64,000 nt of DNA from Paenibacillus harenae DSM 16969 (GTDB lineage: Bacteria; Bacillota; Bacilli; Paenibacillales; Paenibacillaceae): contig NZ_KE383842.1 of the NCBI RefSeq assembly GCF_000422465.1, positions 1,695,845 through 1,759,844 of the forward strand, given 5' to 3'. This document shows, one piece after another, positions 25,019 through 33,159 of this stretch. The notes below the pieces were generated by a model. The model saw only the letters and a program-made list of their open reading frames with translations, did not search any database and was not told the origin of the DNA. The translations under genes and the position numbers were made by a program. Numbering within the stretch: the first letter of the stretch is position 1; every line of letters starts with the position of its first letter.

Positions 25019-26206
25019 TTATTCGTATCTTAGCGCTTCGATCGGCTGCAGCTTGGCTGCTTTATTCGCCGGATAATAACCAAAGAAGATGCCGACGGTT
25101 GCAGAAAAGCCGAATGCCAGCACAATAGCCCAGAAGGAAACAACGCTAGGCAAGTCCATGACTAAAGAAACACCTGCTCCTACTAGTAACCCTAGCAATG
25201 CGCCAGTCATTCCGCCTAGAAAGGAAAGGATGACCGACTCGATTAAGAACTGAAGCTTAATTGCGCCGGGTGTAGCCCCGATCGCTTTGCGTATTCCGAT
25301 CTCGCGCGTTCGCTCCGTTACGGATACGAGCATAATATTCATGATTCCGATCCCGCCTACCAGTAGAGATATGGCTGCGATTGAGCCGATGACGACCTGA
25401 AGAATACCGAAGACGCTGGAAACCATATCCTGCGCTTCTTTCCCCGATTGCGAGGTGAAATGCTCCGGTTCGGCATTATGTCTGAGAGCGAGCCATTCCT
25501 TCATTTCCAACATCAGATCATCCATTTGTTCGGGCGTTTCCGATACGATTTCCAATGAACTGATATACCGGCCTGCGCTTGAGTCCGGCATCGACTCGAT
25601 CGGCGCATATACGCTATAAGCCGTACCTCCTATATCGCCTAACAAGCTCTTTTGCGGCTTATATACGCCTACAATTTGAAAAGTTCCTCCCGACAGCTTT
25701 ACCTTTCGGTTCAAGGCACGTTCGGCTGACCCGTAAACTTTCTCGGCATAATCCGCTTCTACGACGAGTACCTTCTGCTTCGTGCGCTGCTCTTGCGCGT
25801 TGAAAAAGCGTCCGGCCACCATATCGATTTTTTGCATTTTCACCATATCGAAGGTTGTAGCCAACAGGTTAAGCTGCAGTTTCTCGGTTCCTCGCATTTC
25901 CGACATTTGAAAGCTGCTGCTGGTAGAAGCATATTTGACGCCGTCGACTTTACGCGCCTCGTTCAAATCTCTTAATGTGATGTTGGCATTGGAATTTGCT
26001 TCACCGGCTGTTTTAAAAACAACGAAATAACCTTCGCTAAAATTCGATAATTCATTAATAACAGAAGCTTGCCCCGCCTGCCCGATCGAAACGACCGTTA
26101 CTACCGCCATGACGCCGAAGACGATCCCGATCATCGTAAGCAACGAACGCATTTTGTTGACTCTCAAATTGTCCAGCGCCACCAGGATGCTTTCCCACAT
26201 ACTCAT
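25019..26206 (-). CDS. MacB-like ABC transporter permease
   Basis: Inner-membrane permease of the MacB/FtsX family (395 aa). There is one transmembrane helix near the N terminus (LLTMIGIVFGVMAVVTVVSI). A roughly 230-residue extracytoplasmic MacB_PCD domain follows, then three C-terminal helices containing the conserved SVTERTREIGIRKAIGA coupling segment. MacB-type systems export peptides and antibiotics; with the neighbouring ATPase and adaptor it probably exports the NRPS product or confers self-resistance (inference). The start chosen is the ATG at 26206, which overlaps the ATPase stop as ATGA. A longer frame exists 12 bp upstream but would begin inside the ATPase gene. Confidence 0.92.
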   Translation of the reverse strand: MSMWESILVALDNLRVNKMRSLLTMIGIVFGVMAVVTVVSIGQAGQASVINELSNFSEGYFVVFKTAGEANSNANITLRDLNEARKVDGVKYASTSSSFQMSEMRGTEKLQLNLLATTFDMVKMQKIDMVAGRFFNAQEQRTKQKVLVVEADYAEKVYGSAERALNRKVKLSGGTFQIVGVYKPQKSLLGDIGGTAYSVYAPIESMPDSSAGRYISSLEIVSETPEQMDDLMLEMKEWLALRHNAEPEHFTSQSGKEAQDMVSSVFGILQVVIGSIAAISLLVGGIGIMNIMLVSVTERTREIGIRKAIGATPGAIKLQFLIESVILSFLGGMTGALLGLLVGAGVSLVMDLPSVVSFWAIVLAFGFSATVGIFFGYYPANKAAKLQPIEALRYE

Positions 26207-26892
26207 ATAGCGGCACATCCTTTTCGTGTTTCTCTCAGAAGCTTTCCGTCTCCAAACCAGAGGACACGCTCCGCATGCGCCGCAATATCAGGCTCATGCG
26301 TGACAAGAATGATGGTCGTGCCTTCTTGATGAATATTTTTGAACAGCTCCATGACTTCCTCCGACGATTTGGAGTCCAGATTGCCGGTAGGCTCATCAGC
26401 AAGTAAGATCGGAGCATCCATGGTCAAGGCCCGGGCAATGGCAACCCGCTGCCGCTGACCTCCAGACAGCTCAGTAGGCTTATGTTTGACTCGACCGCCC
26501 AAGCCTACCTTTTCGAGCAGCTCCAGTGCCCTCTGCGTACGCTTGATCCGGTTTAAACCTCCATACATCATCGGAAGCTCCACGTTATGAAGAACCGTTT
26601 GTCTTCCGAGCAAATTAAAGCTTTGAAACACAAAGCCGATTTTGCGGTTGCGAACGGAGGAGAGCCGAACCTCATCCAGCGCATGTACCTCCTCGCCGTC
26701 CAGAACGTATTTGCCCGATGTAGGCACATCCAGACAGCCGATGATATTCATTAAAGTTGATTTCCCTGAGCCCGATGATCCCATAATGGCAACGAATTCG
26801 CCGCGTTCGATCGTCAAATTAACAGAGGCTAGAGCCTCAACCTCAAGAGGCCCGTTCCGGTATACTTTTCGAATGTCTTGGAGTGTAATCAT
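26203..26892 (-). CDS. MacB/LolD-type ABC transporter ATP-binding protein
   Basis: A 229-residue cytoplasmic ATPase powering the adjacent permease. Walker A is GSSGSGKST, the signature is LSGGQRQRVAIARAL, Walker B is ILLADEPTGNLD, and the switch histidine is in THE near residue 200. The Q-loop (FVFQSFNLL) is typical of the MacB/LolD/FtsE class. Both ends overlap neighbours by ATGA junctions: the start overlaps the adaptor stop and the stop overlaps the permease start. That is strong evidence for one coupled operon. Confidence 0.95.
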   Translation of the reverse strand: MITLQDIRKVYRNGPLEVEALASVNLTIERGEFVAIMGSSGSGKSTLMNIIGCLDVPTSGKYVLDGEEVHALDEVRLSSVRNRKIGFVFQSFNLLGRQTVLHNVELPMMYGGLNRIKRTQRALELLEKVGLGGRVKHKPTELSGGQRQRVAIARALTMDAPILLADEPTGNLDSKSSEEVMELFKNIHQEGTTIILVTHEPDIAAHAERVLWFGDGKLLRETRKGCAAI

Positions 26893-27944
26893 TGGACAAC
26901 CACCTTGCTGCCGTCTGCAAGCAATTCCACGTCTTTAAGGACAATCTTATCCCCCAATCCTACGCCGGAAATAACCTCGTAATACTCGTCATTTTCTTTC
27001 CCCGTTTGAATTTCAACCTTCACTGCTTTATCCTGCTCAACCTTATATACGTAAGATTTCCCTTCGCTTTGCACGACAGCTTCGAGCGGAACAACTACCC
27101 TTTCTTGATCGGGAATCGCCAGTTCTACATTGACATTGTAGCCGGGGCGAAGCTCGGGACCGATACGCTGTAACGCTATGGTTGTAGCCACGTAGGCATC
27201 CTTATAGGCAGGGTCCGTCACAACGGCAGTTGCTGCCATCTTGGATACCTTGCCCTCATAAACCTCTTCGAATGATTCTCCGCTGATGGACACAGGCATG
27301 CCGAGCTTTACTTTACCGGCTTCAATTTCATTAATATCGGCAACGACCTGATAGGCCGAAAAATCCGAAACCTTCAAAATAGGCATGCCTTCGTTTATCA
27401 ATTGCCCGCTGTTCACAGACAACTCCGTGACGGTTCCATCCGCATTAGCCTTGATCTCATCCTTATTCATTTTTTTCTCCAGTGCTTGGATTCTAATATT
27501 ATGGCTTTTGATCCGAAGATCGAATTGCTCTAAATTCAAGGGCTCAACTACCGCATCCGGATTCTCGACCTGCTGCTGCCTGAACTTCTCGAAATGCTCC
27601 TTCTTCGCGGCCAGTCTCTCCTCTTGCGTGATTTCCAAACTAACATGCTCTTCTGCCAAAGTTTGCGCGACGCTGTCCATATTCAGCGTAATTAAAACCT
27701 GCCCCTTCTTGATTTTGTCTCCTTCCTTCACTTTCAGCTCTTTGATTAACCCATTCGTATCCGAATACAATGAGGTAGTCTCTTTTGTTTCCAGTTTTCC
27801 GTTCACATATATTTTTTCCGCCATTGATTGTTGAGTGACTTCCCCTAATACGACCGTTACAGGCTGATTCATAGCGATAAAAGAGAAAATGCTTATACCG
27901 GCAATAACAAGGCATAGAATAATGATCCAAATCCACTTTTTCAT
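26889..27944 (-). CDS. MacA/HlyD-family membrane fusion (adaptor) protein
   Basis: Periplasmic-adaptor-type subunit of the MacAB-like exporter (351 aa with the chosen start). The N-terminal helix (WIWIIILCLVIAGISIFSFIA) anchors it. A biotinyl-lipoyl-like hairpin, a central alpha-helical coiled coil (roughly residues 100-170) and a beta-barrel region follow. Gram-positive bacteria use such proteins with MacB-type pumps for peptide export and immunity. The frame is open further upstream, but the ATG at 27944 has AAAGGTGG at good spacing and directly precedes the signal anchor; the upstream extension reads as non-protein-like leader. It is the first gene of the biosynthetic operon. Confidence 0.92.
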   Translation of the reverse strand: MKKWIWIIILCLVIAGISIFSFIAMNQPVTVVLGEVTQQSMAEKIYVNGKLETKETTSLYSDTNGLIKELKVKEGDKIKKGQVLITLNMDSVAQTLAEEHVSLEITQEERLAAKKEHFEKFRQQQVENPDAVVEPLNLEQFDLRIKSHNIRIQALEKKMNKDEIKANADGTVTELSVNSGQLINEGMPILKVSDFSAYQVVADINEIEAGKVKLGMPVSISGESFEEVYEGKVSKMAATAVVTDPAYKDAYVATTIALQRIGPELRPGYNVNVELAIPDQERVVVPLEAVVQSEGKSYVYKVEQDKAVKVEIQTGKENDEYYEVISGVGLGDKIVLKDVELLADGSKVVVQ

Positions 27945-28036
27945 TGCATCCACCTTTTCTTTGTGTAAGTAAGCATGATCAAACGGGTATCCTTCCAAGC
28001 GGCTTCCTGTCCATACTCTTCCAGTTCTCAATCGAG

Positions 28037-28062
28037 ATCATAACACAAACTTTTATTGGCAA
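28037..28062 (-). promoter_or_regulatory. Candidate promoter of the exporter/NRPS operon
   Basis: On the minus strand a TATGAT -10 (28042-28037) is preceded by TG one base upstream, giving an extended -10. A TTGCCA -35-like element lies at 28062-28057. The 14-bp spacer is short, so recognition would rest mainly on the extended -10. Transcription would begin about 85 nt before the adaptor ATG. It looks like a SigA-type promoter, not an ECF promoter. Confidence 0.42.
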
Positions 28063-28103
28063 ACCTATACTTATTGTAAATTTTTCTATTTCTGGTTTGC
28101 AGG

Positions 28104-28194
28104 TCATAGTCGATAATTCTAATGTCCTAGATCCGATTTTTCTCAGGACTATGATTAAGGAAAAAAGTCCTTGTATGTTTTATAGGACTCTGAG
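28104..28194. repeat. Cluster of AGGACT/AGTCCT inverted repeats
   Basis: Within 90 bp of AT-rich DNA between divergent genes, the hexamer AGGACT or its complement recurs. AGGACTATGA lies at 28145-28154, AGTCCT at 28166-28171, AGGACT at 28184-28189, and GTCCTA at 28124-28129. TCATAGTC (28104-28111) is the exact complement of GACTATGA (28147-28154). CTCAG (28142-28146) pairs with CTGAG (28190-28194), so the block can fold as nested hairpins. Function is unknown; it may be an operator array or a structured leader. Confidence 0.5.
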
Positions 28195-28230
28195 GGCTTT
28201 ATTTATAAAAACGAAATATTAAGAAACAAA

Positions 28231-28267
28231 AAAAACGTACTGGCTGCAAGCAGCTTAGTACGTTTTT
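28231..28267. terminator. Bidirectional terminator-like hairpin between divergent genes
   Basis: An 11-bp outer stem (28231-28241 with 28257-28267) encloses a GCTG-CAAG-CAGC inner hairpin, with a small bulge. Runs of A on the left and T on the right make it terminator-like in both directions. It lies between two divergently transcribed genes, where a terminator would not normally be expected. Confidence 0.7.
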
Positions 28268-28417
28268 CGTTTTTTTCATCTTGAACCAAATTTGCTATGA
28301 ATGCTATCATTTTATAAATTTTGGAGTGAAATTAACAATATATTCAAATCAAGTTAATATCATTCAAATTATTAACGTCTATGATCTCTATGAAGTTCAA
28401 CTATAAGGAGGAGAATA

Positions 28418-30010
28418 ATGAATTTGAAAAAAGTGTCGTCACTGCTGTTCACGCTCATTCTCGCATTAAGTGTATGGGTTGCCCCGATTCAAGCTGCCGG
28501 AATAACGGCTCCGAACGTCAGCAGCGTTTCCGGAGCATGGGGCAAAGGAACAGATCCTGCCGCGATCAATCCGAATAAACCGGTCATCTTGTTCGTTCAC
28601 GGCCTAAAAGGAAGCGCATCCACATGGTATCAGGACAATGATATGTACCAGTATGCTTACAATAACGGCTATCAGACCGCATTTATCAACCTGTATGATA
28701 TTACCGGCACCTCCCAGAACATGTGGACAAATGGTAAGCTTCTGGCAGCGAAAATCAAGGAGATCAGCAATCATTTTGGTAAAAAGCTCGTTATTGTCGC
28801 TCATAGTAAAGGCGGCGTCGACACGCAAACCGCACTCGTTCACTACAATGCTTATCCATACGTCTCCAACGTCATTACACTAGGCAGTCCGCATAACGGC
28901 TCACAGCTGGCAGATTTGGCTTACAGCAGCTGGGCGAGCTGGCTTTCCGCCTTGATCGGTTATCAAAATCCGGGTACCTACTCCATGCAAACCTCCTACA
29001 TGCAATATTTCCGATCCGTTACGAATAATCATGCGAATGTCGGAAAGAACAAATTTTACACCTTCGCCGGCAACGATTATGAATCCGGCAGCACCGCGCA
29101 GCTGTTTGGCGGATTATTCTTGTCCAACTATGATGCGAATGACGGCGTTGTGACTGTCAGCAGCGCTCATCTGCCGAACGGGACAATGGTCAAGATCGGA
29201 GAGTGGAATCATACAAGCGTGAAGACAGGCGCTAATATGTTTTCTTTGATTAAGCCATATCTGGTACTGCAATCAGGAATCTCCGCTTATAATCTTGATG
29301 AAGTCGCTGCCGGGAAGGAGCAGTTTGTACAGACGCTGGCTCCAAAACGGGAGCAGCAGAACCAAACCTTCATTCGCGGCGGCCAATTTGACGGAAAAGC
29401 AGCAGAAGCCTTCACGGTTGAAAATAATGTAGACTCCGTCACGATTGACTGGATCGGCAACAAAAATCTCGATAGCCTGGACATTATCGGCCCTGATGGG
29501 TCCAGTCAAAATATAAACGTATCTTCAGTTGCCGATGACGGCTTGCTAAACGGAGCTTGGCATCATACGGCAACGATATCAAAACCGGCAGCAGGCGAAT
29601 GGACAGCGTCGGCGGCTAGCAGCGGAACCAGCGCTTACCTGCTGACGATCTCCTATGATACGAATGGCAAGAGAGCTGCAAAGCTTAATAAAGCTCGGGA
29701 TAACAAGAAGCTGAAGCTTGAAGTTGACGGCCTGAAGGATGAGAAGACAACCGTCCGATATCAGGTTGACTTTGTTAACGGAAATGACGATAAGTCCGGC
29801 AAATATCAGCGTAAGCAAAATCAATCCAAGCGTGTAAAGCAGCAGGAGTCTCTATTAACGGATGAGATTGACATTCCTGCCTCCGAAGGCAGCGGTGTCT
29901 ATACCGTTACGGCAGAGATTGAAGGCGAGACAGATGAAGGCTTCAAATACCGCCGTACTCTCGTAAAATCAGTGTATATCGATGAGAATGGCAATACGTA
30001 TGCGCCATAA
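28418..30010 (+). CDS. Secreted lipase/esterase with C-terminal extension
   Basis: An exported alpha/beta hydrolase of 530 aa. A signal peptide (KK then a hydrophobic stretch, cleavage after APIQAA, about residue 27) leads into the catalytic domain. The oxyanion-type motif FVHG is at 59-62 and the nucleophile elbow AHSKGG places Ser at 130. The DANDG segment and EWNH plausibly supply the Asp and His. Probable substrates are acylglycerols or similar esters outside the cell. After about residue 280, roughly 250 residues of beta-rich, Ig-like sequence follow, probably for wall or substrate binding. The ATG has a strong AAGGAGGAG ribosome binding site. A terminator lies 106 bp downstream. Confidence 0.85.
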   Translation: MNLKKVSSLLFTLILALSVWVAPIQAAGITAPNVSSVSGAWGKGTDPAAINPNKPVILFVHGLKGSASTWYQDNDMYQYAYNNGYQTAFINLYDITGTSQNMWTNGKLLAAKIKEISNHFGKKLVIVAHSKGGVDTQTALVHYNAYPYVSNVITLGSPHNGSQLADLAYSSWASWLSALIGYQNPGTYSMQTSYMQYFRSVTNNHANVGKNKFYTFAGNDYESGSTAQLFGGLFLSNYDANDGVVTVSSAHLPNGTMVKIGEWNHTSVKTGANMFSLIKPYLVLQSGISAYNLDEVAAGKEQFVQTLAPKREQQNQTFIRGGQFDGKAAEAFTVENNVDSVTIDWIGNKNLDSLDIIGPDGSSQNINVSSVADDGLLNGAWHHTATISKPAAGEWTASAASSGTSAYLLTISYDTNGKRAAKLNKARDNKKLKLEVDGLKDEKTTVRYQVDFVNGNDDKSGKYQRKQNQSKRVKQQESLLTDEIDIPASEGSGVYTVTAEIEGETDEGFKYRRTLVKSVYIDENGNTYAP

Positions 30011-30115
30011 TTAATCCGTTCGAATTCTTATTGTAGCCGTTGTAACTCTGCTTCACTATATCCAGTGCAGACGATTCGCCTTAAACGCTCCACTGCGGTT
30101 ATAATGCCTCTAAAA

Positions 30116-30149
30116 AAGACAGGCATCTGATTAGACGCCTGTCTTATTT
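30116..30149. terminator. Bidirectional terminator between lipase and nrdJ
   Basis: A 9-bp perfect stem (30116-30124 with 30137-30145) is extended inside by TCT/AGA, with a GATT loop. It has A residues on the left and ATTTT on the right. It lies between converging genes and probably serves both. Confidence 0.8.
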
Positions 30150-30254
30150 TCATACACATTTTTGAATAAAAACATTTATTCAACATAACACCCAAGGGAT
30201 TTTGAAACCATTCCAATTGCAAAATAGCGACGGCCACCCCGCGCATTTTCCGCC

Positions 30255-32879
30255 TCAATTACACTTACTGTAACCGCAATTGCTGCACTGCTTGCAGCCT
30301 TCAATGTTAATCAGCGTCGCGGAGCCGCAGGAAGGGCAAAGATCCCTTGAGGTTATCTCGACTTTATCATGGCCCGCAGCTGACGCGGAAGCTTCAACCG
30401 TATATCCCGAATCCTGGGCCACAGCAGCCGTTTCATAAGAAGCCGCCTGCTCGTTTCCGCTTTCCATATGAATCTCAAGCGATTTCGCGACTGCGTCCGC
30501 AATCGACTCGACCCGGTTTACGCCGAAGCCGATCGCTCCCGAGCCGCCGATGCCCTTCAAATGCTTGATGAGCAGATTCACCTTGTTGCCGTGATCGCCG
30601 TAACGAAGGAACAACGAGCATACCCGGCCTAACGCCTCGGCCATTGCGAATACGTCGGAGCCTGCCTTGCCAACGTTCAGGAAAATCTCGCCTGGCGTTC
30701 CGTTCAAATCGTTGATCGTAATATATGCCATGCCAAACGGCGTATTCACCTTGTAGGTCGCCCCTCTTAGCACCTGAGGACGACGTTTGTACTGTTTATC
30801 AAGCACCTGGTCGGATGTAATGGAAGGAACAGCCGGCATTACGCGGGCTTCTGCATAAGAAGCGTCGCTTGCCGCTGCCGGCAAAGCTTCCGCTTCCTTC
30901 TCTTCAGTCTTCTCCGCAGACTTCTCTTCCGCTTCCTCATCCTTCTTCGTTGACAGCACCTGCACATCGCGGCTGCCGTCCCGATAGATCGTAACGCCTT
31001 TGCAGCCAAGTTCGAAGGCAAGCTCATACAGCCGCTTCGTATCCTCAACCGTGAAGTCGGACGGAGCATTCGCCGTTTTCGAGATCGAGCTGTCGACCCA
31101 CCGTTGAATGGCCGCTTGTACCCGGATGTGATCCTCCGCCGACAAGGTCATCGACGTGACGAAATAGTCGGGAAGCTCCTCTCCCGGATGGGCATCCTTC
31201 CATGCTTGAGCAATCGGCACATACTGCTTATCGAAGCCAAGACGGCTTTGACGGAAATATTCGAACGCGAAATACGGCTCGATGCCTGTTGAAGTTCCGA
31301 CCATCGTCCCCGTGCTTCCGGTCGGCGCCTGCGTAATGACAGTCACATTGCGTATGCCGTTCTTGGCCACGGCCTCTCCGATCTCCGGAAATTCGGCGAT
31401 CATATGCTTCATAAAGCCGCTTTGCACGTATTTCTCCGCGTCGAATGCAAGGAACGAGCCCTTTTCTGCCGCAATTTCCGTCGATGCCATATACGATTCG
31501 CGGGCCATGAACCCGTACAGCTTATCCAGAAATTCCAACGATTCCGGACTGCCGTATCGGACGCCAAGTTTGATCATCAGCTCTGCAAGTCCCATCGTTC
31601 CAAGCCCGATGCGGCGCTCCAGCTTCTGGTTGCGTTCGTTTTCTTCAAAATGATACGGCGTCTTATCGATAACGTTATCCAGGAAACGAACCGACCATCG
31701 CGTTATTTTAGCCAGCTCTTCCCAAGCGACGTCATGCTTCTCTTCATCATAGAATTTCGATAAATTAACTGCCGACAGGTTGCACACGCCCCAACCCGGA
31801 AGTCCTTGTTCACCGCACGGATTCGTACTGATGATCGGGTTAAAATACCAGGAGTTCGACATTTGATTATAATATTCCATGAAAACGACGCCGGGCTCGG
31901 CGGATTTCCAGGCCGATTCAATGATCGTGTGCCAGACGTCCCGCGCGCGCACGGTTTTGTAGTGATTTACCTTCTTGCCGAGACGGCGCCACTCCGCCAG
32001 ATCTCCCGTCCATAACTCGTCGTAGCCTTCTTCCTTCGTATCCGGGAAAACAAGCTCCCACTCAAGGTCTTCCTTCACCGCCTTCATGAAGGCATTGCTG
32101 ACGCATACGGATAAGTTGGCATTCGTCACTTGTCCCATCGTTTGTTTCACCGTAATGAAATCAAGCACGTCGGGATGCCAGTCGTTAATCATCAGCATCA
32201 AGGCGCCGCGTCGGCTTCCGCCCTGTTCAATCAGCCCTGTCGTATAGCTGAACAATCCGCCCCAGGATACCGCGCCGCTGGATGAACCGTTCACGCCGGC
32301 TACAATGGAACGATGGGGTCTCAGGGAGGATAGGTTCATCCCTACGCCGCCGCCCCGCGCCATAATCTCCGTCATCTCCGACAGCGTCTGCATAATGCCG
32401 CCCCGGCTATCTTTCGGTGAAGGGATGACATAGCAGTTGAACAGCGTCAACTCCTCGCTGGCGCCGGCTCCCGCCGCGATTCTGCCGCCGGGCACGAGCT
32501 TCCAGTCGTCCAAAATATATCTGAATTTAGCCTGCCATTCCTTCCGCTTCTCCTCGGTGCTCTCGACCGACGCCATGGCTCCCGCCAGACGGTCCCACAT
32601 TTCTTCAGGCGTCTTCTCGATCGTAAGCGTAAGCTTCTCTATGCCGGACTCGACGAGATCGCCGTTTTGCAGCCGTACCGTGACTTTGCCGCCTTCCCGG
32701 GCGACAACTTCGCCGACTTCCTTTGCCGGAAACTTAGGATCGTCCTTCGTCAGCACGAGAACGACGTCTCCTGCCTTCGTCTCGTTCGTATCCGCATTTT
32801 TCCATGCGTACCTGTCCAAAAAAATCTTTTCGCTAAGCCCTTCAAGCCGCTTGCCCCGTGTCGATACCATATTCCTCAC
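30255..32879 (-). CDS. nrdJ: Class II (B12-dependent) ribonucleotide reductase
   Basis: Reduces ribonucleotides to deoxyribonucleotides with an adenosylcobalamin-generated radical. Features seen include the FNCYV substrate-site cysteine, the RGGGVGMNLSSLRP loop, the NPCGEQ active-site motif, the APTGST phosphate-binding segment and a C-terminal CPSCG...CKQCSNCG zinc-ribbon-like cysteine cluster. The frame is open 90 bp further upstream, giving a false signal-peptide-like N terminus. I chose the GTG at 32879, which has AGGAGG 5 nt ahead; the ATG at 32870 would have 14 nt spacing. The NrdR boxes overlap the region upstream, supporting the shorter start. The protein is 874 aa, in range for the family. 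Confidence 0.94.
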   Translation of the reverse strand: MRNMVSTRGKRLEGLSEKIFLDRYAWKNADTNETKAGDVVLVLTKDDPKFPAKEVGEVVAREGGKVTVRLQNGDLVESGIEKLTLTIEKTPEEMWDRLAGAMASVESTEEKRKEWQAKFRYILDDWKLVPGGRIAAGAGASEELTLFNCYVIPSPKDSRGGIMQTLSEMTEIMARGGGVGMNLSSLRPHRSIVAGVNGSSSGAVSWGGLFSYTTGLIEQGGSRRGALMLMINDWHPDVLDFITVKQTMGQVTNANLSVCVSNAFMKAVKEDLEWELVFPDTKEEGYDELWTGDLAEWRRLGKKVNHYKTVRARDVWHTIIESAWKSAEPGVVFMEYYNQMSNSWYFNPIISTNPCGEQGLPGWGVCNLSAVNLSKFYDEEKHDVAWEELAKITRWSVRFLDNVIDKTPYHFEENERNQKLERRIGLGTMGLAELMIKLGVRYGSPESLEFLDKLYGFMARESYMASTEIAAEKGSFLAFDAEKYVQSGFMKHMIAEFPEIGEAVAKNGIRNVTVITQAPTGSTGTMVGTSTGIEPYFAFEYFRQSRLGFDKQYVPIAQAWKDAHPGEELPDYFVTSMTLSAEDHIRVQAAIQRWVDSSISKTANAPSDFTVEDTKRLYELAFELGCKGVTIYRDGSRDVQVLSTKKDEEAEEKSAEKTEEKEAEALPAAASDASYAEARVMPAVPSITSDQVLDKQYKRRPQVLRGATYKVNTPFGMAYITINDLNGTPGEIFLNVGKAGSDVFAMAEALGRVCSLFLRYGDHGNKVNLLIKHLKGIGGSGAIGFGVNRVESIADAVAKSLEIHMESGNEQAASYETAAVAQDSGYTVEASASAAGHDKVEITSRDLCPSCGSATLINIEGCKQCSNCGYSKCN

Positions 32880-32942
32880 CGATTCCTCCTCTATATCCGC
32901 TGCGGCCCAAGCCTTACCACTACAGCTAAAACTTAGTCCGAA

Positions 32943-32991
32943 TAACAAGATATTGTGTAGCCATTTCATTTTAACACACTAGATATAGATT
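32943..32991 (-). promoter_or_regulatory. Pair of NrdR boxes upstream of nrdJ
   Basis: Two 16-bp sites, 32943-32958 and 32976-32991, each match the NrdR consensus ACACWATATATWGTGT at about 13 of 16 positions. They start 33 bp apart, about three helical turns, as is usual for NrdR pairs. They lie 64-112 bp upstream of the chosen nrdJ start. NrdR represses ribonucleotide reductase genes when dATP is plentiful (known biology); its action here is inferred. Confidence 0.75.
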
Positions 32992-33159
32992 TTCATCCTT
33001 CGTTATGGCTGAAATTAACAATCCATTCCTCCTACGCTCTTTCTCTCACTCATATGCTTGTCCTTTCTCTTTTTTTTGCCGGTCTTCTTATTAATATTGA
33101 ATGAAAAGGCAATACTGATGACATCATATTCCCCTTAGCGCGGAAGGAGCTGTTACATA

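Noticed and set aside
27944..28222. 92-codon plus-strand frame in the divergent intergenic region
   Set aside because: It overlaps the operon promoter and hairpin block, lacks a ribosome binding site and looks random.
32880..32969. Signal-peptide-like N terminus on nrdJ
   Set aside because: It covers the upstream region next to the NrdR boxes and lacks a ribosome binding site. A cytosolic reductase needs no export signal.
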